From the NCBI GenBank assembly GCA_963575745.1, contig CAUYUJ010014204.1:157959-221958 (forward strand): DNA of 64,000 bases. Direction: 5' to 3'. How positions within the stretch are numbered: position 1 is the stretch's first letter; each line of letters begins with the position of its first letter. A model generated the notes under the pieces. That model worked only from the letters and a program-made list of their open reading frames with translations, ran no database searches and was not told where the DNA came from. The position numbers and the translations under genes are program-made. Shown here in pieces: positions 32,841 to 43,007 of the stretch. This DNA is from Prorocentrum cordatum (taxonomy: Eukaryota; Sar; Dinophyceae; Prorocentrales; Prorocentraceae).

Positions 32841-34163
32841 TATCATTATCATTATCATTATCATCATCACCACCATCGCCATCTGCAGATTCATCATCAC
32901 CAACATCATCACCGTCATCGTTGTCGTCGTTATCATCGTTACCATCGTCGTCATTACCATCGCCTCCTCCTCCTCCTCCTCGTCGCTGTCCTCGTGTTCG
33001 CCACTGCCGTCCTCCGACTCGGCAAGGTCGGCCTCGCTGTCCTTCCGCAAGCGCTTCTGGATCATGCTGGTCACCTGCTCCATGCTGGGGGCGGCTGCGG
33101 CGGCTGCAGCGATCGCTGGAGGTCCGCTTGGAACGGGAGCTGGAGGCGGGAGCTGCGCCTGCTGCACGGTTGCCAGCGGCGCAACGATTGCGCTTGGCGC
33201 GGATTGTTGGGCCTCCGAGGGCGCGCCGTGGCTGGACGGCGCGTCGCACAGTTGCAGCGCTGACGGCGCCTGCCTCGGCGTTGTCGGGCTCGGCATGGCC
33301 AGCTGCAACCTCGGGGCGCCAGGCATCAGGGAGCTCGGGGAGCTGTGATAGATCTGCTGCTGCTGCTGGTGGCCCATGAACTGCCGCATCACGCCCTTCT
33401 TCTGAGGGGGCACCGCGTGCTCGCATCCAGTTTTCGAATTCCTGCAAACTTTCATCTGTTCCACCATGGCCCTGTGCTGCACTGACCAGCGCGTCGGCGC
33501 TGGGGGCTGCTCCGAGAAGGCCTGCTTGTACACGTCAGGGTTCTCGCGCTCGAAGTCCTGGAGGTTCTCTGGGTAGTTCTTCGGCCCCTGAAGCATCGTC
33601 GGCGAGGATTCCGCGGTGGCCCTCACAAGGGCCTTGAACCTGCGAGTCTCCTCGAGAAGCCGATCGACGTTGTAGGGTTCCGTCTGAAGGGCCAGCGCCG
33701 CGCCACGGGCGGCTGTTTTCTCGTCGGGGCTCCGAATGCCGATCAATACGAACTGCATCGCCATAGACATCAGCTTGGTCTGGGGGTCTCCGCTCGCGTC
33801 GAGGAACTTCGTCCATGCCTCCTCTGTCATGTAGACGTCGATGTACTGGTTGACTTGTTTCTCTGGCGTCACCACTCCAGTCAGCGAGCCACTCAGGTGC
33901 ACCTTCCCGTTCAAGCTGGTCATGATGTTCTCCACGCTGGCTGCAGGGAGGACGCCTGAAATGATGCTGTGTATCTGGATGGCATCATCTGGCCTGATGC
34001 CCTTGACCGTGCGAATGCCCTGAAGAATCCCAGCAGTCGCATCGACTTTCAATCGATCGTGCTTGTCACCTGTCGAGCCGCATTGCGCCATGAGGTTGAC
34101 GTACTCAATTCGTTGCCGAACGAATGTGGCAAGTGAAGACATTGAGCTGCGCTCCTGGGGCAC
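32032..34163 (-). CDS. Large accessory protein A' of element 1 (gag-like N-part, acidic middle, SF-module end)
   Basis: It starts at 34163 (MPQERSSMSSLATFVRQRIE). Residues 1-250 form a helical region without a known domain. Next comes a Gln/Pro/Ala-rich linker (HQQQQQIYHSSPSSLMPG and poly-Ala), then an acidic stretch built on GAT and GAG repeats. A basic KAKAKATSRGRGKGKNSSKG tail follows. It ends with a module containing YFGPATIYTSEAHGSFRVK and TKETVFSFKKYGG. That last module resembles the end of the protein at 40,851-42,255. The N- and C-parts are in different frames, and the reading frame changes inside the trinucleotide repeats (about 32,500-33,000). There must be at least one intron there, or the repeat length is wrong. 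Domain limits and splicing are uncertain. Confidence 0.55.
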
Positions 34164-34178
34164 GCGGCTACAATAAAC

Positions 34179-34197
34179 TGAGCCAGAACGGCTAGGC
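34179..34197 (-). other. Spliced-leader-like sequence upstream of the 34163 gene
   Basis: The minus strand reads CCTAGCCGTTCTGGCTCAG, 16 bases before the ATG. It matches the leader with one missing base near each end and two substitutions. Confidence 0.65.
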
Positions 34198-34379
34198 TAC
34201 ATGATGATGATGATGGCGTTTGATGGTGATGTTGCGGTTAATGATTGTGATATATAAGCCTGCAGGGGTCTGATCTCATGCAGGTGCCCTTGCAGGGTTC
34301 CGATGGGGCCACAGTGGTTCCAATGCTTATGTTAGATTTGCAACGTGTTTGCTTGATATCCGCATCGCCCCAAGATGAG

Positions 34380-34545
34380 AAATCATACGAAACCTCAAAA
34401 GGTTAGTTTGACTTATCTTGAACCTTATGAAAAAGTTAAAATGACTTAAAACGACTTATAAAACTTATCTTAAAGTTCGCGTAATGTTTTCGTAAAGTTT
34501 CTTATAAGTACTCATAAGTATTTACAACTAATTATAAGCCGCCGC
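34380..34545. promoter_or_regulatory. Element 1 right subterminal AT-rich region
   Basis: GACTTAT, AAAGTTAAAATGACTTA, CTTATAAAACTTAT and CTTATAAG repeats match those near the left end, in mirror orientation. Probable transposase-binding region (inference). Confidence 0.5.
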
Positions 34546-34565
34546 AACCAAAAAAGACATGGTAG
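34545..34565. repeat. Element 1 right terminal inverted repeat
   Basis: It ends GACATGGTAG and is the exact 21-base complement of 22,804-22,824. It is followed by the duplicated TA. Confidence 0.92.
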
Positions 34566-34745
34566 TACAGTTGGCTCCGGGCATCCAAAATCTGGCCCGG
34601 GAATGGAGTTCTGGGGACTCGAAGACCACGAAGTGGCCTACAGTTGGCTCCGGGCATCCAAAATCTGGCCCGGGAATGGAGTTCTGGGAACTCCGGGCAT
34701 CCAAAATGTGGCCCGGGAATGGAGTTCCGGAGAACCGAAGAGCAC
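34566..34745. repeat. 73-bp tandem repeat, right part
   Basis: TTGGCTCCGGGCATCCAAAA recurs at 34,571 and 34,644. This is the continuation of the 22.7-kb array. It leads into GAGAACCC repeats. Confidence 0.9.
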
Positions 34746-34770
34746 GAAGTGTGTGACTGTATGCCCGGAC

Positions 34771-36320
34771 GACCCCCGGAGAACCCGGAGAACCCCCGGA
34801 GAACCCGGGAGAACCCCCGCAGAACCCGGAGAACCTGCTCTCGGAGCCTACTAGAAAGAACCCAGTCTTCCTGGAGTACCCGGAGAACCCCCAGAGAACC
34901 CGGAGAACCCCCATTTTGGAGCCCCCTGGGCCGCGCGGAGAACTCCCAGAGAGCAAAATCATTGACCCCCGGAAGGTTTTGGGCTCAGTTGTCCTTCTCA
35001 GGGGGAGCGCCGGAGAACGCGGAGAAGAGGTCGCAAGAGGCCCCAAGATAGCCCCAAGAGGCCCCCAGAGTCTCCCAAGAGGCCTCCAGGAGGCCCCCAA
35101 GAGGCCCCCAAGAGGCCCCCCGGGCGGAGAAGAGGCTCCCAAGAGGCCCCCCCGAGAGAACCAGAGAACCCGGAGAGACCCCCGGAGAACCCCCGGAGAA
35201 CCCGGAGAACCCCCGGAGAACCCCCGGAGAACCCGGAGAACCCTCGGAGAACCCGGAGAACCCCCAGAGAACACGGAGAACCCCCGCCGCGGAGAACTCG
35301 GAGCACCCCTGGAAAACCCAGAGAAGCCCCAGAGAACCCGGAGAACCCCCGGAGAACCCCCGGAGAACCCGGAGAACCAGGAGAACCCGGAGAACCCCCG
35401 GAGAACCCGGAGAACCCCCAGAGAACCCGGAGAACCCCTGGAGAACCCGGAGAATCCCCGGGGAACCCGGAGAACCCCCGGAGAACCCGGAGAACCCCCG
35501 GAGAACCCGGAGAACCTCCGGAGAACCCCCGGAGAATCTGGAGAACCCCCAGAGACCCCGAGAACCTCGGAGAACACCCAAAGAACCCCCCGAGAACCCC
35601 CGAAGAACCCGGAGAACCCCCGATGAACCCGGAGACCCCGAGAACCCCTAAAGAACCCGGAGAACCCCCGGAGAACCCGCGGAAAACCCGGAGAACCTCC
35701 AGAGAACCCGGGGAGCCCCCGGAGAACCCGGAGAACCCCCAGAGAACCCCCAGAGAACCCCCGGAGAACCAGGAGAACTCCCGGAGAACCCCCGGAGAAC
35801 CCGGAGAACCCGGAGAATCCCCGGAGAACCAGGAGAACCCCTGGAGGACCCCCGGGGATACCCCGGAGAACCTGGAGAACCCCCAGAGACCCGGAGAACC
35901 CCCGGAGAACCCCAAGAGAACCTGGAGAACCCCCCGAGAATCCGGAGAACCCCCGGAGAACCCCCAGAGAACCCGGAGAACCCCCGGAGAACCTGGAGAA
36001 CCCCTGCATGAGAACCCCTGGAAAACCCCTGGAGAACCCCTGGGGAACCCCTGGAGAACCCGGAGAACCCCCGGAGAACCCCCGGAGAACCCGGAGAACC
36101 CCTGGAGAACCCCCGGAGAAGCCGGAGAACCCCCGGAGAAGCTGGAGAACCCCTCGAGAACCCGCGGAAAACCCCCCGAGAACCCGCGGAGAACCCCCGG
36201 AGAACCCCCGGAGAATCCCCGGAGACTGGAGAACTCCCCGGAGAACCCCCGGAGAACCTGCAGAACCCCCGGAGAACCTGGAGAACTCCCGGAGAAACCC
36301 CGGAGAACCCGGAGAGCCCG
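34771..36320. repeat. GAGAACCC minisatellite array 1
   Basis: Units of 9-12 bp (GGAGAACCC, CCCCGGAGAACCC) repeat about 130 times. A block of the CCCAAGAGGCC family interrupts it at about 34,912-35,155. It yields Gly/Ser/Phe-rich and Glu/Pro/Arg/Thr-rich frames hundreds of residues long on both strands. None has a start context or domain. Confidence 0.97.
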
Positions 36321-36324
36321 TTAA

Positions 36325-37722
36325 GGCATTCGCGCGCCATTTCGATGACGCACCATACTTCAATGTGCCGCCCGACCCGACCCGCCCGCCAGGGTACTTG
36401 CGTGCCAATTCGATGATGCATCGTCCAACCCGACCCGCCCATTAGGGCATTCGCGTGCCATGTCGATGGGACATCACACTTTGATGTCCCGCCCGCCCGA
36501 CCCGACCCGCCCGTTGGGGTAGTTACTCGCATGCCAACTCGATGATGCATCGTACTAGAATGTCCCGCCCGCCCGACACGACCGACCCGCTAGGGCACTC
36601 CCGTGCCCATTCGATGACGCACCATACTTTAATGTCCGGTCCGAACGACCCGACCCGCCCGTTGGGGTATTCGCGTGCCAATTCGACGACGCATCGTACT
36701 TCAATGTCCCGCCCGCCCGACCCGAGCCGCCCGTCAGGATTCTCGCGTGCCCACACGATGCCGCTTCATAGTTTAATGTCCCGCCCGCCCGACACGACCC
36801 GCCCGTTGGGGTACTCCCGTGCCAACTCTATATGATTCACCATGCTTTAGAGTCCCGTCCGCCCAACCCGACTCGCGCGTTAAGGTACTCGTGTGCCAAC
36901 TCGATGATGCTCCATACTTTAATGACCCGCACGCCCGATCCGACCCGCCTGTCAGGGTAAGTGCGTGCCAACACGATGATGTAAGCTACTTTAATGTCCC
37001 GCCCGTCCGACCCGACCCGCCCATTAGGGTACTCGCGTGGCATCCCGATGGAGCATCCTACATTAATGTCCCGCCCGCCCGACCCGACCCGCCCGTTGAG
37101 GCTTTCGCGTGCCAACTCGATGATACATCACACTTTGATGTCCCGCCCGCCCGACCCGACCATCGACCCGACCCGCCCATTAGGGTACTCGCGTGCCTAC
37201 TCGATGATGCACCATACTTTAATGTCCCGCCCGCCCGACTCGAGCCGCCCGTCAGGATTCTCGCGTGCCAACTCGATGATGCATCGTACTAGAATGTCCC
37301 GCCCGCCCGACACGGCCGACCCGTTAGGGTACTCCCGTGCCCATTCGATGACGCACCATACTTTAATGTCCGGTCCGAACGACCCGACCCGCCCGTTGGG
37401 GTATTCGCGTGCCAATTCGACGACGCATCGTACTTCAATGTCCCGCCCGCCCGACCCGAGCCGCCCGTCAGGATACTCGCGTGCCCACACGATGCCGCTT
37501 CATGCTTTAATGTCCCGCCCGCCCGACACGACCCGCCCGTTGGGGTACTCCCGTGCCAACTCTATGATGCACCATGCTTTAGAGTCCCGTCCGCCCAACC
37601 CGACTCGCGCGTTAAGGTACTCGTGTGCCAACTCGATGATGCTCCATACTTTAATATCCCGCACGCCCGACCCGACCCGCCTGTCAGGGTAAGTGCGTGC
37701 CAACACGATGATGCAAGCTACT
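36325..37722. repeat. 72-bp satellite with a 734-bp higher-order repeat (left part)
   Basis: Each monomer has GATGATGCACCATACTTTAA, TGTCCCGCCCGCCCGACC and TAGGGTACTCGCGTGCCA. The distinctive monomer beginning GATGATGCATCGTACTAGAA occurs at 36,541 and 37,275, and the monomers between follow the same variant order. Confidence 0.95.
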
Positions 37723-37726
37723 TTAA

Positions 37727-38533
37727 CCTCATGCCCGTGAGAATAAACACTAGGGGATAATAAAGTTCGGGGTTCAGGGAGAGATAATAAAAGCAGACCT
37801 CAGCATAATCTCGAAGTAAGAGATGATCAAGAGGAGACCAAGCCGAGCACGTTTTGAGACATCCTTGGCGTTTAGTTTTCATAGAAATATCCTCAACAAT
37901 GGCTTATCTCGCTGGAGACATCCTCGACAAATCCCTTGTTTCGCTTGAGACATCCGCAAACTATTGCTTATTTCGCTTGAGACACAGTCGAACTATTGCT
38001 TATTTCGCTTGAGACATCAACCCCATGGATAATCAACCCCAGGGATAATCAAGTTCAGGCGAGCGTGGGGACAGATAGAAATATAAAAGAAGATGAGAAG
38101 AGTAGAAGAATAATAAGAAGAGAAGAAGAGGATAATAATAATAAGAAGAGAAGAAGAAAGGACAATTCAAAATTCCAAATCTATCAATTTTAATTTACAA
38201 GCGCTTTATGAACATCGATTTTTTAAGTGCTCATGTAGGGTAGCTCATGTGCTTCAGTTTCCATGGATAATCAACCCCAGGGATAAAACAGTTCAGGCGC
38301 GCGCGGGGATATATACAAATATAACATACGGATACATACGAGATAAGTGTGATCGCTTCGCTTGGTGTTGCTATATCAACATCGCTTGATGTTGCTATAT
38401 CAACATAGCGTTTCGAGGTGATAATGAAGTTCGGCCTCAGCGCTCGCCGCCCAATCTGAATTTTGTATAGGGCGACGATAATAAACTCTAAACACTGAAG
38501 GGTGGGGGTCCCTTTATTATCATCGGCATGCGG
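37727..38533. mobile_element. 807-bp non-coding piggyBac-like element, TTAA duplication
   Basis: It is flanked by TTAA at 37,723-37,726 and 38,534-38,537 inside the 72-bp satellite. The other higher-order repeat copy (36,975-37,050) shows the uninterrupted site AAGCTACTTTAATGTCCC. The ends are imperfect inverted repeats (CCTCATGCCCGTGA and, complemented from the right, CCGCATGCCGATGA; about 17 of 22 match). It has no long open frame. It contains internal TTTCGCTTGAGACATC repeats and AT-rich ends. TTAA duplication and CC-starting ends are the marks of piggyBac-type transposition; it would need a transposase from elsewhere. Confidence 0.8.
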
Positions 38534-39020
38534 TTAATGTCCCACCCGTCCGACCCGACCCGCCCATTAGGGTACTCGCGTGGCATCCCGATGGAGCATC
38601 CTACATTAATGTCCATCCCGCCCGACCCGACCCGCCCGTTGAGGTTTTCGCCTGCCAATTCGATTATGCATCACACTTTGATGTCCCGCCCGCCCGACCC
38701 GACCATCGACCCGACCCGCCCATTAGGGTACTCGCGTGCCCACTCGATGATGCACCATACTTTAATGTCCCGCCCGCCCGACCCGACCCGCCCGTTGGGG
38801 TACTCGCGTGCCAATTCGATGATGCACCATACTGTACCATACTTCAATGTCCCGCCCGCCCGGCCCGGCCCGCCAGTCAGCGTACTCGCGTGCCCACACG
38901 ATTCTGCTTCATACATTAATGTCCCGCCCGCCCGTCCCGTCCAGCCCGTCAGGGTACTTGCGTGCCAACTCGATGATGCACCATACTTCAATGTCCCGCC
39001 CGCCCACCCCGACTCGCCCA
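38534..39020. repeat. 72-bp satellite (right part)
   Basis: It continues in register with the copy at 36,985-37,200, then breaks into GAGAACCC repeats at about 39,020. Confidence 0.93.
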
Positions 39021-39029
39021 TTAGGGCAC

Positions 39030-40572
39030 CCGGAAAACCAGGAGAACCCGGAAAACTCGGAGAACCCGGAGAATTCCCGGAGAACCCAGAGAACCTCTGG
39101 AGAACCCGGAGAACGCCCGGAGAATCTGGATAACCTAGAGAACCCCCGGAGAACCCCCACAGGGAACCCGGAGAACCCCCGGAGAACCCCTGGAGAACCC
39201 AGAGAAACCGGAGAACCCGGAAAACCCGGAGAACCCCTCGAGAACCCGGAGAACCCGGAGAACCCCCGGAGAACCTGGAGAACCCGGAGAACCCCGGGAG
39301 AACCCCCGGAGAACCCAGAGAACCCCTGGAGAACCCCCGGAGAACCCGGAGAACCCCCGGAGAACACGGAAAACCTGGAGAACCTGGAAAACCCCGGAGA
39401 ATCCCCGGAGAACCCGTGGAAAACCCCCGGAGAACCCTTAAAACTCGGAGAACCCCTTGAGAACCCGCGGAGAACCCGGAGATCGCCCAGAGAACCCGGA
39501 GAACCCGGAGAACCCCCGGAAAACCCCCGGAGAGCCCGGAGAACCTCCGGAAAACCCGGAGAACCCCCGGAGAACCCCCGGAGACCCCAGGGAACCCTCC
39601 CGGAGAACCCCCGGAGAACCTCCGGAGAACCTCCGGAGAACCCCCGGATAACCCCCGGAGAACCCCGGAGAACCCTCCGGAGAACCCCCGGAGAACCCAG
39701 AGAACCCGGAGAACCTGGAGAATCCGGAGAACCCCCGGAGATCCCAGAGAACCCGGAGAACCCCCGGAGAACCCCGAGAACCCGGAGAACCCCCGGAGAA
39801 CCCCCAGAGACCCTCAGAGAACCCCCAGATAACCCCCGGAGAACCCGGAGAACCCCGGGAGAACCCCCGGAGAACCCCCGGAGAACCTCGGGAACCCGGA
39901 GAACCCCCGGAGAATCCCCGGAGAACCCCCGGAGAACCCCTGGAGAACCCCTGGAGACCCCGGAGAACCTGGAGCACCCCCGGAGAACCCGGACCACCCG
40001 GAGAAGTCAGAGAACTCCCGGAGAACTCCCAGAGAACTCCCGGAGAACCCCCGGAGAACCCCCGGAGAACCCCCGGAGAACCCGGAGAACCCGGAGAACC
40101 GGGAGAACCGGGAGAACCGGGAGAACAGGGAGAACCTGGACAACCCGGAGAACCCAGAGAACCCCTGGAGAACCTTTGGAGAACCCGGAGAACCCCCGGA
40201 GAACCCCCTGAGAACCCCCAGCCCGGAGAACCCGGGGAACCCCTGGAGAACCCCCGGAAAACCTGGAGACCCGGAGAACCCGGAGAACCCCCGGAGAACC
40301 CCCGGAGAACCCCCGGAGAACCGGAGAACCCGGAGAACCCCCGGAAAACCCCCGGAAAACCCGGAAAACCCAGAGAACCCGGAGAATCCCCAGAGAACCC
40401 CTGAAGAACCCATGGAGAACCCCCGGAGATTGCCCGGAGAACCCGGAGAACCTCAAGAGAACCCCCGGAGAACCCGGAGAACCCGGAACCTGGAGAACCC
40501 CCGGAGAACCCGGAGAACCCGGAGAACCCGGAGAACCCCCGGAGAACCCGGAGAACCCTCCCGGAGAACCCA
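39030..40572. repeat. GAGAACCC minisatellite array 2 (left half of a split array)
   Basis: Same units and same strand as arrays 1 and 3. It ends at GAGAACCCA, where element 2 begins. The 454-, 402- and 362-residue frames are repeat artefacts. Confidence 0.97.
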
Positions 40573-40616
40573 CCTTGAGACTCCAAGGTCGATCTATAGT
40601 GCGGGGTCGAACTATA
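40573..40616. repeat. Element 2 left terminal inverted repeat
   Basis: Exact 44-base complement of 49,858-49,901. It includes CTATAGTGCGGGGTCGAAC. Confidence 0.95.
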
Positions 40617-40624
40617 GATCGACC
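40587..40624. repeat. Hairpin inside the element 2 left end
   Basis: GGTCGATCTATAG (40,587-40,599) pairs perfectly with CTATAGATCGACC (40,612-40,624) over a 12-base loop. GTCGCACTATAGTTC follows at about 40,655, so CTATAG motifs recur in the end region. Confidence 0.9.
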
Positions 40625-40850
40625 TGGCACTTTCCTTGGGTCGCACTATAGTTCAACCCATGATTTTTGGCCAGGTCGTACTTTTCTTCGCTCGCGCATT
40701 GTTAAGGATCCCCTGAGTGAGGGGGCATGCGTCCCCTAGGAGCGAGGGGTATCGGCTGCATCACATTGCGCGCATGTTACAACATCCCGCAGCTGCGAAG
40801 GCTCGAGGGCACATAGCGCTACTCTTGCTTGCGCGCACTGGGGGTGGGCA

Positions 40851-42255
40851 ATGGTCAAGGGCAAGACGGAGGTGAAGATACGGGCTTCTTCTGTGACAGA
40901 GGAACAGTTGAAGCCGCTCGTGAAACAGCACATTGATCTCATCGAAAAATGCCAACTGCAAGGGGGCATAGATGACTTCATGAAGAACAACATGCCGTTT
41001 CTCTTGCCGCTTGCGCAGCTCACCACACGCGTCAAATGGAAGAACCTCCAGGACGTCGTGTTGAAGCAGAAGCCGAACATGCACCAGGAAGAGTGTAGGC
41101 GTTTCTGCCAGGAGGTGGCCAACGCTTTCAGCCATGTTTGCAACAAGTTCTACATCGCCAAGACGGGGGGGAAGCTGGAGGCGCACACAAAAATGCTTGG
41201 GGTGGCAATGGGGCTGCAGCCTGGCAGGGCAAGCCCAAGCACAGGAGAGAGCAAAAAACGCGCCGACAGCAGCTCCGACATAGAGATGAACCCTCCAAAA
41301 TCTTCCACGGCCGCCGCGTCGTCCAGCGCAGATGGGGGCAGCAGGCGCAATGTCATCAAGAACGCCTTCGGCATCAGCCCGCCTCCGAAACCGGCAGGGA
41401 AGAAACAGAAGGTTGCCACGTGGAGCCCGATGGTGGTGTTCTCGTCGCAGGAGGACGTCGAGCTCGCTGACCCGCCCGCCGCGGCCCCGAAGGAGGATCG
41501 GAGGGGGCGGGCAGGGCGGGGGGGGAGGGGAGCAGTTTTGATTTTTCACGGCGTAACCGAACCCCTTCGGGAGGGGAGCTCGGGAGGGGCAAGTGAGAGA
41601 CCCGCCCCAGGATCCCCTGGCCACGTATTTCGATTTCAACTCCGAGCCGATGTGCATGGTGATGAAGTTCGCAGACAGGGAGGAGCGGGGAACACTGACG
41701 AAAGGAGGCGATGGTTTCTTGGATGCCGTGTTTCCCGACGGCAGGACGGAGAAGACGGAGCAGCCCAACGCCCTCCTGGCAGCAAGAGCGGCAGCCGCGC
41801 AGGCGAAGGCGAAAGCGTGCAAAAAAGGGAAGCCAGCAGGACATGTAGTGGCAAAGAAGCCTGCAATGAGAAAGCCCAGTGCAGCCGCCGCGAACACGGA
41901 GACGGACCAGGACGATGAGGGGGAGGAGGAAGAGCAGCTGGAACCCGATGAGCCCGTGGATGCTGCAGATGAGCCCTCGGTCGGCGCTGGGCCCCCCGCT
42001 GGCCACGCCGACCGCGGGTACAGCGTGATGTACTACAAGAGGGACCACTCTATCGGGTTGAAGCGGACGCACGGTGAGAAGAACCAGTTTGTGAGTTTCG
42101 GCGGGAAAAAGTACAAGGACACCTTGGACGAGGCCACGCTCAGGGAGATCGGCGCAGAGCTGAAGAAGGCCTTGGTCGACGGCACCGTGGCTGACACCAA
42201 GGAAGCTGCTAAGGCGGAGGCTGAGCGCTTAGTGGCACAGCGCTTGGGCGACTAA
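40851..42255 (+). CDS. Accessory protein A of element 2 (two exons)
   Basis: About 424 residues from two exons, 40,851-41,468 and 41,599-42,255. The first exon gives a helical N-terminal domain (TEEQLKPLVKQHIDLIEKCQ to about CNKFYIAKTGGKLEAH) and a Ser/Pro-rich basic linker (SPPPKPAGKKQK). The second continues DPPQDPLATYFDFNSEP, an Ala/Lys-rich stretch, an acidic segment, and a C-terminal module GYSVMYYKRDHSIGLKRTHG with EKNQFVSFGGKKYKD. This module resembles the end of the element 1 protein at 32,032-34,163. The intron is bounded by the 9-bp direct repeat GACCCGCCC (41,469 and 41,599), which also places the frame correctly. No known family. It probably works with the transposase, judging only from its conserved position in both elements. 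Confidence 0.65.
41469..41598 (+). other. Intron of gene A with 9-bp direct-repeat borders
   Basis: 130 bp, G-rich, with one CCCCTTCGGGAGGGG stem-loop (41,562-41,576). GACCCGCCC stands at both borders, so the cut position is ambiguous within nine bases. Such target-duplication-like borders are typical of intron-generating transposons ('introners'). Confidence 0.65.
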
Positions 42256-42364
42256 TCGCATCCATCCTCATCATCGCATCCATCATCATCATCATCCTTA
42301 CGTCTTCATCGCCATTGCCATCGCCATGCCCGTTGGCAGAGCGCCCTCTCCAGTGCTAGACGAC

Positions 42365-42523
42365 ACCCCCTCATCGCAGGGGCGCCCCTCCGTGAGGGGA
42401 CCGCGCGATGGATTGGCGAGTGATGGAACCCCTTAAGAGGGGAACCCCTTAAGAGGGGCTTCAGCACACTCGCGATAAGACAGGGCAACGGCCCCCTCCG
42501 AGAGGGGACCCCTCGGGGAGGGG
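42365..42523. repeat. Cluster of six CCCCT...AGGGG mini stem-loops
   Basis: At 42,367, 42,385, 42,429, 42,445, 42,493 and 42,509. Examples are CCCCTTAAGAGGGG and CCCCTCCGTGAGGGG. They lie in the spacer between genes A and B. Confidence 0.9.
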
Positions 42524-42833
42524 ATCAAAGGTGCGGCAGTCTGCTTACTCATTATGTGTGTGGCATTGCGTTTCCTCCTCGTTCCATCCCTCTCCCATTT
42601 GCTTTCATGTTCTTCATCCGCAACCGTTCGACAGAGCTGACGCCCAGCGCGCTTGGGGGCCAGCCCCCCGCCCCGAGCTCGCGGCCATGCGGGCGCTCAT
42701 CGTGTGCCTCTCGGCGCTCCAGGCCGCGCGGAAGCAGAATGCAAGGGGGGAGTTGGGGCAGGATGAGGAGAAAAGTAAGAGTGACGGCCACTTGTTTGGC
42801 CATCTGGGCGATAAAAAATCAATCCAGCAGCCG

Positions 42834-42878
42834 AGTTTTAGACCCACCTTTTTTAGCAAAAAAAGGGGTCTAAAATTG
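42834..42878. repeat. Hairpin TTTTAGACCC / GGGTCTAAAA
   Basis: A perfect 10-bp stem with a T-rich/A-rich inner part. It lies in the spacer before gene B. Confidence 0.85.
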
Positions 42879-42975
42879 GACGAATTCCTATGAAATTCCA
42901 TTACATTCACCCCCCCGAAGGGCCTCCCACGAGGCCCCCAGATTTTAGCCTTTTGAGTCTGACTAAAAACTTTCG

Positions 42976-42998
42976 GCCGCAACCGTTCTGGACCCCAG
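42976..42998 (+). other. Weak spliced-leader-like sequence upstream of gene B
   Basis: CCGCAACCGTTCTGGACCCC then AG. It matches the leader at CCG, CC, TT, TGG and AG, about 15 of 21 positions, ten bases before the ATG. Confidence 0.35.
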
Positions 42999-43007
42999 GC
43001 TTCCGGC

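Noticed and set aside
40573-40625. Classical CACTA ends for element 2 (CACTATAG lies near the end)
   Set aside because: The inverted repeat starts CCTTGAG, 21-28 bases further out, and the duplication is 2 bp rather than the usual 3.
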